Made by a program: the position numbers and the translations under genes
Source of the DNA: Caldilineaceae bacterium
GTDB lineage: Bacteria; Chloroflexota; Anaerolineae; Caldilineales; Caldilineaceae
Direction: 5' to 3'
DNA: 17,999 bases
Assembly: GCA_019637645.1 (NCBI GenBank)
Contig: JAHBVH010000114.1
Location: forward strand, 1 to 17,999
Notes under the pieces: model-generated
Told to the model about the DNA's origin: nothing
What the model saw: the letters and a program-made list of their open reading frames with translations, nothing else
Databases searched by the model: none
In this document: positions 1 through 6,341 of the stretch, piece by piece
Layout: each line of letters opens with the position of its first letter
Position numbering within the stretch: the first letter of the stretch is position 1

Positions 1-1234
1 CGTAACACTCAATCCGATTGGGTGGGTCGGCCAAACCCAGGAGCGTTTGGAGATCAGCCAGGGCTTGGGTTTGGCGGTTGGTATCCGCAGCCCAAGCAGC
101 CTGTTGAAGCCGCAAATATTCGGCAGCGTTCTGTTGTGCCATCTCCATGAGATCGCGCTTGGGTCCCCGTTGGGGCAACCGCAGCTCAACTTTCCCGCCC
201 CGCTTTTGGGCCAGCCATTCCTCCATCACCACCCAGTCCGCGGGCATGGCTTGGACGAGGACCAAAGGGGGTACAAAGGCCAAGGTGTCATAAAATTGCT
301 GCACGAAAGCGCCAATCAACAGGCCCTGTTGGTTGACATCCGCCTGCGGTGTCTCGGCCCCTTCCAACAAAACACTTTCCCGGCCAATCAAACGGCCACG
401 GCGCACCATAAAGACTTGGACCGCGGTGTCGCCGGTCTTCTCATCCTGGGCCAGCCCAATATAATCGGCATCTTCCAACCGCGTGCTGACGATCTTCTGC
501 TGCTCGGCAATTTGTTGCGCCGACTTGAAGCGATCGCGGTAGAGCGCGGCCAGCTCGAATTGAAGATTCTCAGCAGCGCGTTCCATCTGTGTCTCGAGCT
601 GCTGCAAGACCAGATCGGTGTCGCCACTGAGAAAATCCATAAGCTGCTTGATCGTCGTGCGGTACTCATCCCGACTTTGGCGGCCAATGCAAGGCCCGCC
701 GCACATTTTAATATGGTAGTAGAGACAGGGCCGTTCGTCTTGGCCGGTAATGGTCCGTTCACAATCAAGGTAGGGAAAGATCCGCCGCAATGCGTCGAGC
801 GTTTGGTAGCAGGCACGCGCGCTGGTATAGGGGCCAAAGTAGCGCGCCCCATCCTTCAACACCTTGCGAACGACTTCGATCTTGGGGAAATCCTGTTGCC
901 AATGTACCTTGATATAGGGGAATTGCTTATCATCCTTGAGACGAATGTTGTAATGGGGACGATAGCGCTTGATCAGGTCGTTTTCCAGAATCAGCGCATC
1001 AAGCTCGGTTTTGGTCACCCACCAATGAATGTCCTGGATTTCGGCCACCAATGCCTCGGTCTTGGGCGTGTGTTGGGCCGAAGCATGAAAGTAGCTGCGC
1101 ACACGGTTGCGCAAGACAATCGCTTTGCCTACATAGATCACCTTCCCTTCGCTGTTATACATGAGATAACAGCCGGGGCTATCGGGAAGATTGTCAAGCT
1201 TCTGCGTTACTTTTTCAGGTATTTGGCGCGCCAT
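1..1234 (-). CDS. uvrC: Excinuclease ABC subunit C, 3' end outside window
   Basis: UvrC makes the two incisions around a lesion held by UvrB in nucleotide excision repair. The reverse-strand translation from the ATG at 1232-1234 gives 411 codons, against roughly 600 for the family; the endonuclease-V-like and helix-hairpin-helix parts lie past the left edge. Residues 21-36 hold the GIY-YIG nuclease signature (GCY ... YVG), followed by Arg42 and Glu84 in the positions used for 3' incision. Four cysteines at 158, 170, 178 and 182 have the 12-8-4 spacing known for the iron-sulfur cluster ligands of E. coli UvrC. Residues about 222-245 match the UVR motif that binds UvrB. A loose GGGTGG sits upstream of the start. 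The gene is divergent from the SGNH hydrolase. The long plus-strand ORF over the same stretch is only its antisense shadow. Identification is secure. Confidence 0.96.
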   Translation of the reverse strand, partial: MARQIPEKVTQKLDNLPDSPGCYLMYNSEGKVIYVGKAIVLRNRVRSYFHASAQHTPKTEALVAEIQDIHWWVTKTELDALILENDLIKRYRPHYNIRLKDDKQFPYIKVHWQQDFPKIEVVRKVLKDGARYFGPYTSARACYQTLDALRRIFPYLDCERTITGQDERPCLYYHIKMCGGPCIGRQSRDEYRTTIKQLMDFLSGDTDLVLQQLETQMERAAENLQFELAALYRDRFKSAQQIAEQQKIVSTRLEDADYIGLAQDEKTGDTAVQVFMVRRGRLIGRESVLLEGAETPQADVNQQGLLIGAFVQQFYDTLAFVPPLVLVQAMPADWVVMEEWLAQKRGGKVELRLPQRGPKRDLMEMAQQNAAEYLRLQQAAWAADTNRQTQALADLQTLLGLADPPNRIECY

Positions 1235-1324
1235 ATTTGATCGAATTCCACCCTAGATACCACCAGTGACAAAGGGCATTTCCGGACCACGTAGCCCTGT
1301 AGAGCATAAGTTCTATAGCTCTCT

Positions 1325-1353
1325 ATTTTACCATAGCCCAAAGGGGATGACCA
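1325..1353 (-). promoter_or_regulatory. Predicted sigma-70-type promoter for uvrC
   Basis: On the minus strand TGGTCA (1348-1353, 4 of 6 to consensus) and TAAAAT (1325-1330, 5 of 6) are separated by exactly 17 bases. Transcription would begin about 85 bases before the uvrC ATG. This is a match to consensus only; no SOS-box-like operator was seen around it. Confidence 0.4.
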
Positions 1354-1424
1354 TTCTGAACGAGCTAGAACTTCCGTAGCCAGAGCTGGGTACAGCAGGG
1401 TCGCGGCTAGCGGTTGATGGTTGC

Positions 1425-1453
1425 TTGGTTCGGGGGCATAACTATGCTACAAT
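1425..1453 (+). promoter_or_regulatory. Predicted promoter for the SGNH hydrolase
   Basis: TTGGTT (1425-1430) and TACAAT (1448-1453) are 17 bases apart. The -10 is 5 of 6 and the -35 only 3 of 6. A start near 1460 would leave a leader of about 77 bases before the ATG at 1537, which supports that later start over the upstream in-frame codons at 1414 and 1444. Confidence 0.4.
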
Positions 1454-1536
1454 GGCACCAACCATGGGTGCGCAGCCTCCCCTGGGTTGTGCCCTTCCCT
1501 TTGACAACCCATCCTTTCAATCTGAGATCTTTACCT

Positions 1537-2529
1537 ATGCAATCCATTCAGCTTTATAACGACCAGCTCACTTGGGCGGGGGCGGTCTCTGTTCAGCATA
1601 CGCCCGATTGGTCATTACCCTGGCGGCTCCCCTATGCACAAATGGACCTCTTTCCACCGATTGAACTCCAGGCACGGGCCGTGATGCCCGCCGGAGTACG
1701 GCTGACCTTTGTCAGCAATACCCGCACTATCGTCGGCACCCTTTTGCCGGTCCCCGAGATCAGCGCCCTTGATCTCGTCTGTGATGGCAAACTCTTCGCC
1801 ACCCACCCATTGGAAGGACGCACCGAGTTCCGCTTTGAGAATCTACCCGAGGGTGAAAAACAGCTGGAACTGTGGTTACCCCAGATCGGTGAGTTCAAAC
1901 TGACGGCGCTCGCGCTGGATGACGGTGCGTCGCTCAGTGCCAACCAAGATCATCGCCCGCGTTGGATCACCTATGGCAGCTCGATCACCCAATGTCGTAC
2001 GGCGACTTCGCCCACCCAAACTTGGCCGGCCCTTGTGGCGCGGGCAAGGCAGTTGAATTTGACCTGCCTTGGCTTTGGCGGGCAATGCCATCTTGAACCG
2101 ATGATCGCCCGCCTGATCCGCGATCTGCCCGCCGATTATCTTTCCATGTGTGTCGGGATCAACATTCAAGGGGCGAATTCCCTAAGCCCCCGCACCTTCC
2201 GCGCCGCGATCATTGGCTTTGTTCAGATCGTGCGCGAGAAACACCCAGATAGCCCCTACGTGGTCATGTCGCCCATCTACTCGCCACCCCGCGAAAGCGT
2301 ACCCAACACAGTGGGCTTTACCCTCCAAGCCATGCGCGACGAAGTGGTGGCCGCGGTGAGCGCGCTCCAAGCTGCGGGTGATCACAACCTGCATTATGTC
2401 AATGGGCTGGATATTTTTGGCGCGGACTACGCCCATCTGCTCCCCGACGATCTCCATCCCGACGCCGAAGGCTATCGCCTCATGGGGGAGAATTTCACCG
2501 CCCAAGTGGCGAATCGCTATTTCCGCTAG
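1537..2529 (+). CDS. SGNH/GDSL-family hydrolase, SsfX3-like
   Basis: A 330-residue probable esterase, acylhydrolase or acyltransferase of the SGNH fold. Residues 1-140 form a beta-rich N-terminal region like that of SsfX3-type enzymes. The SGNH domain begins about residue 140. Block I reads GSSIT at 147-151, with Ser149 as nucleophile in place of the usual GDS. A glycine-rich block II follows (FGGQ), block III has the oxyanion Asn in GIN, and block V is DDLH at 304-307, with Asp304 and His307 completing the triad. No signal peptide is visible, so it is probably cytosolic. I chose the ATG at 1537 because the frame upstream overlaps the predicted promoter and has no family resemblance; the ribosome site (GAG, 10 bases before) is weak. 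The cupin lies 104 bases downstream, separated by a hairpin. The substrate cannot be told from sequence. Confidence 0.85.
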   Translation: MQSIQLYNDQLTWAGAVSVQHTPDWSLPWRLPYAQMDLFPPIELQARAVMPAGVRLTFVSNTRTIVGTLLPVPEISALDLVCDGKLFATHPLEGRTEFRFENLPEGEKQLELWLPQIGEFKLTALALDDGASLSANQDHRPRWITYGSSITQCRTATSPTQTWPALVARARQLNLTCLGFGGQCHLEPMIARLIRDLPADYLSMCVGINIQGANSLSPRTFRAAIIGFVQIVREKHPDSPYVVMSPIYSPPRESVPNTVGFTLQAMRDEVVAAVSALQAAGDHNLHYVNGLDIFGADYAHLLPDDLHPDAEGYRLMGENFTAQVANRYFR

Positions 2530-2537
2530 GATCGCGC

Positions 2538-2570
2538 AGAGCTGACCGGTTTGGCAAACCGGTCAGCTCT
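2538..2570 (+). terminator. Perfect 15-bp hairpin after the SGNH hydrolase
   Basis: The arms 2538-2552 and 2556-2570 are perfect inverted copies around the loop GGC, starting 8 bases after the stop codon. No T-tract follows (CTGGTC comes next), so it may be a non-canonical terminator or an mRNA 3'-end stabiliser. It resembles the hairpins at 3062 and 9310 in layout and in the GGTTT / AAACC edge of the loop, but has different arm bases. Confidence 0.6.
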
Positions 2571-2633
2571 CTGGTCACGTTGATCAGCTATACAACTTCT
2601 ACAGGTATTTTATTTGAATCAGGAGAAACCATC

Positions 2634-3032
2634 ATGAGCGGACAATTTGTCACTGGCGCAGATGCCATGCGCGAGCAACTGGATTGGGGTACATTGGGCT
2701 GGATGTGCCGTCCGGCCATTGGCGCCAAGGATTTAACGGTAATTGAAGTCAACCTCAATCCTGGCGGCGGGCATAACTTTCATAAACATCCCGACCAGGA
2801 AGAGGTGATCTATGTCATCGAGGGCGTGGTCGAACAGTGGCTGCGCGAGGAGAAGCGGCTGTTGAAGGCTGGGGATTCCGTCTTTATTCCGGCGGATGTG
2901 GTCCATGCCTCCTTCAACACGGGTAACGCCCCAGCCAAGTTGCTAGCTATCCTAGGCCCCTGTGTCGGCGAAGGAGGCTATGTGTCGGTGGAGGTAGGCG
3001 ATCAAGCACCGTGGCGAGGGTTACGCGCTTAA
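2634..3032 (+). CDS. Small single-domain cupin protein
   Basis: A 132-residue cupin, probably a metal-dependent small-molecule enzyme or binding protein in the cytosol. Both conserved cupin motifs are present. Motif 1 gives His50, His52 and Glu57 in the HxH-x4-E-x6-G arrangement. Motif 2 gives His91 in the G-x5-P-x-D-x2-H-x3-N arrangement, with Asn95 last. These four residues would bind one metal ion. The ATG at 2634 has a strong AGGAG site 8 bases before it; an in-frame upstream start at 2580 has none and is rejected. No good promoter was seen between hairpin and start, so read-through from the SGNH hydrolase is possible. It converges on the MATE-like gene. The substrate is unknown; single-domain cupins include isomerases, dioxygenases and sugar-binding proteins, and sequence alone does not choose. 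Confidence 0.88.
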   Translation: MSGQFVTGADAMREQLDWGTLGWMCRPAIGAKDLTVIEVNLNPGGGHNFHKHPDQEEVIYVIEGVVEQWLREEKRLLKAGDSVFIPADVVHASFNTGNAPAKLLAILGPCVGEGGYVSVEVGDQAPWRGLRA

Positions 3033-3061
3033 CAACCGCAGAGCGCGCGGTCAGGCTTGCT

Positions 3062-3095
3062 AAACCTGACAGGTTTGTCAAACCTGTCAGGTTTT
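3062..3095. terminator. Bidirectional terminator, doubly symmetric hairpin
   Basis: The arms 3062-3076 and 3080-3094 form a perfect 15-bp stem with loop GTC, followed by TTTT. Each arm is itself AAACCTG, one base, CAGGTTT, so the element contains four copies of the same heptamer. It lies between the convergent cupin and MATE-like genes and can serve both strands. A further half-copy (GTCAGG, about 3053) sits just before it. The arm recurs after secA. Confidence 0.8.
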
Positions 3096-3107
3096 CGTAC
3101 AAAGAAG

Positions 3108-4457
3108 CTAGGCCACCAGCGACGGCAGGCTGACGGCTTGACGGCGGCTGCGGAGAGCTGGGCGTGTGCGGAGCCATAACCACGCCGAGCGCCCCAAATT
3201 GCCAACAAGCAAGGCCGCCATGCCGACGTAGAGCCCAGGTGCTTGTCCCCAGAGAATCCCCACCCCCAGAACCACACCGGTGCCGATCAGCGCAATCAAC
3301 ATGGCCTCGGTGATACCGCGCGTGCGCCGTTCATTGAGCAAAATGCCCGAATGCCAACTTTGCACCACCGTCAGCCCAGGTAAGAGCAGTGCAAACCAGA
3401 GCGCTTGATGGGCCGAACCAACCAAGGGCAGGGGCAAGGCTGCCACCTCGCTAAACCAGAGATCGGCCAACGGGGTACCGAGCATCAGCAACAAGAGCAA
3501 GCTGGTCGCCGCACCGAGCTGTAGGGTAAAGCGATGTAAGATGGCATGCGCTTTGGGTTCATCAAAGAGCACCACCACCGTTTCGGTAAAAGCCATGCCA
3601 GCACTCATCCAAATGATCAGCAGCCCATAGACGACCGGCCAAACGGCCAACGTCTGTAGCGGATCGGGCATACGGCTCAGCGCTGCCGCAGTAATGGGTT
3701 GGATCACCACTTGCAAAAAGGCGGTCATGACCAAGGGCAAGTAGAAGGCCAGAAAGCGCGCAACAGTCAAGGGTACGGCCAACGGCGGCGCGGCTTTAAG
3801 CTCAGTCTGCAGAATGGGAGCCACCCGCCAACTGGCGTAGACGGCTTCCCCCACCACCCCACAGGTAATGGTGATCGTCGCGACCACAACGCCAGGCAGA
3901 TCGCCGATGAGGTACAGAATACTCAGGACCACCACATCAACCACCAAGCGGACCATGGCACCAATGGTCACTGCGCTGCTGTGGCCAAAGCGAATTAAAA
4001 CACCATAATGAAAGCGTCGATAGGCGACCGCCGCGCTCCATAGCAACATGATTTGGAGACCCCACCGAGCAGGTTCCACAATTTCTGGGGGTACAGCAAT
4101 CAGCCCGACAACGACCAGATCATACAAGGGGGTAAAAGCCAAACCGGCATGGACCAGCGTCAGGAGAATGGAGAGCCCCCACATATAACGGCGCATCTGG
4201 GCAAAGCTCTGCCAATCGCGACTGAGCGCCGTGGAAGCACTGAGCAACATCATGACCGGCGCGGCCAAAATGAGAGCCAGCGGAAAGACTACCCCCCACG
4301 CGGCCAAGTGGCGCTCGGGCTCGGCCAAACGAGCCACAATGGCACTTAGCCCAGGAATCTCGACCGTCATAATCAACCAGCCAGCGGCCAGCGGCCACCA
4401 AGTTTTGAGGATACGACCATTGGAAAGGGGGGTAGCGGATTCAACACTCGTGGACAC
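3108..4457 (-). CDS. MOP-superfamily (MATE-like) membrane protein
   Basis: A 449-residue polytopic inner-membrane protein with about 12 hydrophobic helices and short polar ends. Residues 19-44 and 237-262 resemble each other (WPL or LPL at the start, a central Pro, a closing Ser/Ala-rich stretch with Arg), the two-fold repeat expected of the MOP fold used by MATE exporters, flippases and the ANK pyrophosphate/citrate family. Known members export drugs, lipids or organic anions by ion coupling; the cargo here is unknown. The overall layout is also compatible with a bacterial ANKH relative, which I cannot prove. The start is GTG at 4455-4457, with AAGGGA about 10 bases upstream; the nearby ATG at 4481-4483 is out of frame. 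It is divergent from the sulfatase and ends at the shared hairpin with the cupin. Confidence 0.7.
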   Translation of the reverse strand: MSTSVESATPLSNGRILKTWWPLAAGWLIMTVEIPGLSAIVARLAEPERHLAAWGVVFPLALILAAPVMMLLSASTALSRDWQSFAQMRRYMWGLSILLTLVHAGLAFTPLYDLVVVGLIAVPPEIVEPARWGLQIMLLWSAAVAYRRFHYGVLIRFGHSSAVTIGAMVRLVVDVVVLSILYLIGDLPGVVVATITITCGVVGEAVYASWRVAPILQTELKAAPPLAVPLTVARFLAFYLPLVMTAFLQVVIQPITAAALSRMPDPLQTLAVWPVVYGLLIIWMSAGMAFTETVVVLFDEPKAHAILHRFTLQLGAATSLLLLLMLGTPLADLWFSEVAALPLPLVGSAHQALWFALLLPGLTVVQSWHSGILLNERRTRGITEAMLIALIGTGVVLGVGILWGQAPGLYVGMAALLVGNLGRSAWLWLRTRPALRSRRQAVSLPSLVA

Positions 4458-4529
4458 GTCTCAGCAATCCCTTCTGCTTCATGATGCATGGTACAATAGA
4501 GCGAAAGTTGCTTTCGCCCATCCCAACTT

Positions 4530-4558
4530 ATTATAGCTGGCTTTGCTGTGCTGCCCAA
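4530..4558 (-). promoter_or_regulatory. Predicted promoter for the MATE-like gene
   Basis: A perfect TATAAT on the minus strand (4530-4535) has TTGGGC (4553-4558) 17 bases upstream of it. Transcription would start about 65 bases before the GTG. A plus-strand TATTAT (4529-4534) overlaps the same box and could serve the sulfatase, but its best -35 (TTGCTT at 4508) is only 15 bases away, so the reverse use is less certain. Confidence 0.5.
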
Positions 4559-4588
4559 GCGTTTCCCAATAAGGTGCGCACTTTTCTT

Positions 4589-4614
4589 GATTTCACCCGA
4601 TGATTTCACCCGAC
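4589..4614 (+). repeat. Two tandem 13-bp direct repeats before the sulfatase
   Basis: GATTTCACCCGAT (4589-4601) is followed at once by GATTTCACCCGAC (4602-4614), matching at 12 of 13 bases. The pair ends 9 bases before the sulfatase ribosome site (AGGAG at 4624). It could be an operator with two head-to-tail half-sites, a leader element, or simple slippage; nothing decides between these. Confidence 0.75.
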
Positions 4615-4637
4615 GGTCTCACCAGGAGCGATACGCC

Positions 4638-5942
4638 ATGACGTTACCCAATATTCTTTATCTCCACTCGCACGACACGGGGCGTTATGTTCAGCCCTAT
4701 GGCTATGCCGTGCCAACCCCCCATATCCAGCGGCTGGCCGAAGAGGGTGTGCTCTTTCGTCAAGTCTTCTGTGCCGCCCCCACCTGCTCGGCTAGTCGGT
4801 CGGCGTTGCTCACCGGCCAATGTGCCCATAGCGCGGGGATGACGGGCCTCGTCAACCGCGGCTGGCAATTGAAAGAGTACAGCCAACATCTGCTTCACAC
4901 CCTCCATGGTGCGGGCTATCACACTGTTTTGGGCGGACTGCAACATCTCCACCAAGATCGCACTCACTTGGGCTTTGATCAGATCATCGCCCCAGCCACC
5001 GGTGCGCACGTCGCCCAAGTGACCCCAGCCGTTGTTGACTTTTTGCACAACGCGCCCGCGCAACCCTTTTTCTTGGATGTGGGCTTTTCGGAAACCCACC
5101 GCGACTTTCCTCCCGCCGATCCAGCCACGGCGCGCTATGTGCGGCCACCGGCCCCCTTGCCCGACACGCCCACCACCCGCCAAGATATGGCCGATTTTAT
5201 CCAGCTGGCGGGTGAATTGGATCGCGGGGTGGGGATTATTCTCGACGCGCTGGAAGCCAGCGGGTTGGCCGAGAACACTTTGGTCATTCAAACAACCGAT
5301 CATGGGTTGGCCTTCCCAGCCATGAAATGTAACCTCACTGATCATGGCATTGGCGTCTTGTTGATCATGCGCGGGCCCGGTGGCTTTCGGGGCGGGCGGG
5401 TTTGTGACGCCCTGCTCTCGCACATTGACCTCTTCCCAACGCTCTGTGAGTTGCTGGCGCTTACGCCACCTCCGTGGCTGCAAGGGAAATCATTCCTGCC
5501 GGTGCTCCGGGGAGAAGTGGCGGAAAGTAACGACGCCATCTTTGCCGAGGTGACCTATCACGCGGCCTACGAACCACAGCGCGCCATCCGCACCCCGCGC
5601 TATAAGTACATCCGGCGTTATGATGGCCGCACCACGCCGGTGTTGCCCAACTGTGATGACAGCCCCAGCAAAAGTTTGTGGGTAGAAGGTGGCTGGCGGG
5701 AACGAGCCATCGCGCCAGAACAGCTCTATGATCTGCTCTTTGATCCCAACGAGATGCAAAATCTGGTGGCGACACCCGCCTATGCGCCCATCTTGGCCGA
5801 CCTGCGCCACCGGCTCGATCAATGGATGATCACCACCGCCGATCCCCTATTGACGAGCAACCCTGCGCCCGCGCCCGCTGGTGCGGTGGTGAATGAGCCG
5901 AATGGCCTATCGCCACGCGAACCGGCCCAGCGCATTGCATAG
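4638..5942 (+). CDS. Type I sulfatase, heparan-N-sulfatase-like
   Basis: A 434-residue sulfatase of the alkaline-phosphatase superfamily, cleaving sulfate from an ester or sulfamate. Cys50 in C-S-A-S-R (50-54) is the residue converted to formylglycine, followed by the usual LLTG. Asp13 in SHDTGR and Asp221-His222 fit metal ligands. The N-terminus and the DHG region look most like N-sulfoglucosamine sulfohydrolase (SGSH) relatives. There is no signal peptide, which is unusual for polysaccharide sulfatases and suggests a cytosolic, small or imported substrate. The ATG at 4638 has AGGAG 9 bases before it; the longer frame from 4548 is rejected. Activation needs a formylglycine-generating enzyme or anSME, and neither is in the window. 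It is divergent from the MATE-like gene. The family call is firm, the substrate open. Confidence 0.9.
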   Translation: MTLPNILYLHSHDTGRYVQPYGYAVPTPHIQRLAEEGVLFRQVFCAAPTCSASRSALLTGQCAHSAGMTGLVNRGWQLKEYSQHLLHTLHGAGYHTVLGGLQHLHQDRTHLGFDQIIAPATGAHVAQVTPAVVDFLHNAPAQPFFLDVGFSETHRDFPPADPATARYVRPPAPLPDTPTTRQDMADFIQLAGELDRGVGIILDALEASGLAENTLVIQTTDHGLAFPAMKCNLTDHGIGVLLIMRGPGGFRGGRVCDALLSHIDLFPTLCELLALTPPPWLQGKSFLPVLRGEVAESNDAIFAEVTYHAAYEPQRAIRTPRYKYIRRYDGRTTPVLPNCDDSPSKSLWVEGGWRERAIAPEQLYDLLFDPNEMQNLVATPAYAPILADLRHRLDQWMITTADPLLTSNPAPAPAGAVVNEPNGLSPREPAQRIA

Positions 5943-5993
5943 GAGGCCCGCTAGGCACACAGACCGAAAATCTTGGTCACTCGCTTCCACTTC

Positions 5994-6021
5994 TTGCGCT
6001 GGTGCGACTTCGTGGTAGAAT
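5994..6021 (+). promoter_or_regulatory. Distal promoter in the secA leader
   Basis: TAGAAT (6016-6021) is preceded by TG-N, an extended -10, and by TTGCGC (5994-5999) at 16 bases. Transcription would begin near 6028, about 315 bases before secA and just ahead of the mini-ORF. Confidence 0.4.
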
Positions 6022-6056
6022 GACCGCTATGTGGTTGGACAGCGCAAGGAGATCCA

Positions 6057-6119
6057 GTGGTGAAACCCCAAACCTGTTCATCTGGTTGGCTCTGTGGTTC
6101 CCACAACCGCCAACGCTAG
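6057..6119 (+). CDS. Possible 20-codon leader peptide
   Basis: A perfect AAGGAG (6046-6051) lies 5 bases before GTG at 6057 and 8 before a second in-frame GTG at 6060. The frame then runs to TAG at 6117-6119 and would encode 20 residues with two Cys and one Trp. It begins about 30 bases after the predicted start of the distal promoter. The TGTGG / CCACA hairpin lies inside its second half. It resembles no known leader peptide, and chance occurrence in 400 bases is quite possible. Confidence 0.22.
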   Translation: MVKPQTCSSGWLCGSHNRQR

Positions 6120-6225
6120 AGGCAATCAAGTTTCCGGCGCTATACGCAGTTTGCCCAAAGCAGAATAAGCGTTTCATGAGAATTAGGCACCTTAGCCGTC
6201 AGTACAGAACAGAGCTTACTGATTA

Positions 6226-6255
6226 TTCACGGCGTTTGGCCTTAAATGGTATAGT
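6226..6255 (+). promoter_or_regulatory. Proximal promoter for secA
   Basis: TTCACG (6226-6231, 4 of 6) and TATAGT (6250-6255, 5 of 6) are 18 bases apart, in a locally AT-rich stretch. A start near 6262 leaves an 80-base leader before the secA ATG. Confidence 0.45.
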
Positions 6256-6341
6256 TTATTCCAAAGTCACGTTCAGAGCGGGAGCATACAGGCGAATCAT
6301 TGACGTTTCGGTTTGATTGACCTGTCCACCCGAGGATGCTT

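Larger units (their letters stand above)
1235..1536. other. Divergent intergenic region uvrC / SGNH hydrolase
   Basis: These 302 bases hold no gene I can support. They carry one promoter-like pair facing uvrC and one facing the hydrolase, described separately. An imperfect AGAGC ... GCTCT pair lies around 1311-1323 but is too short to call. A consensus TTGACA occurs at 1501-1506, but nothing resembling a -10 box lies 16-18 bases after it. The open frame that runs back from the hydrolase start to 1414 crosses the predicted promoter and looks like spurious extension. Confidence 0.6.
5943..6341 (+). other. Long non-coding leader region before secA
   Basis: These 399 bases hold no full-size gene. 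They contain an extended -10 promoter (5994-6021), a mini-ORF with a perfect ribosome site (6057-6119), a TGTGG / CCACA hairpin (about 6094-6106), a TCAGTA / TACTGA stem (6199-6204 with 6217-6222) and a second promoter (6226-6255). A 104-codon frame (6002-6316) crosses the region but lacks a ribosome site and any recognisable protein features, and the right half is AT-richer than the genes around it. The first promoter could drive a small RNA or a leader with attenuation. I recognise no known riboswitch. Confidence 0.55.

Noticed and set aside
47..1240. 397-codon open frame on the plus strand
   Set aside because: It is antisense to uvrC, whose reverse-strand translation shows the GIY-YIG nuclease, the four cysteines and the UVR motif.
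1501..1506. Consensus TTGACA before the SGNH hydrolase start
   Set aside because: No -10-like hexamer at 16-18 bases, and a start from it would leave almost no leader.
4644..5483. 279-codon minus-strand frame
   Set aside because: It lies wholly inside the sulfatase gene, has no ribosome site and reads as low-information antisense of a GC-rich gene.
6002..6316. 104-codon plus-strand frame before secA
   Set aside because: No ribosome site, no recognisable composition or motif, and it crosses both predicted promoters; treated as non-coding leader.
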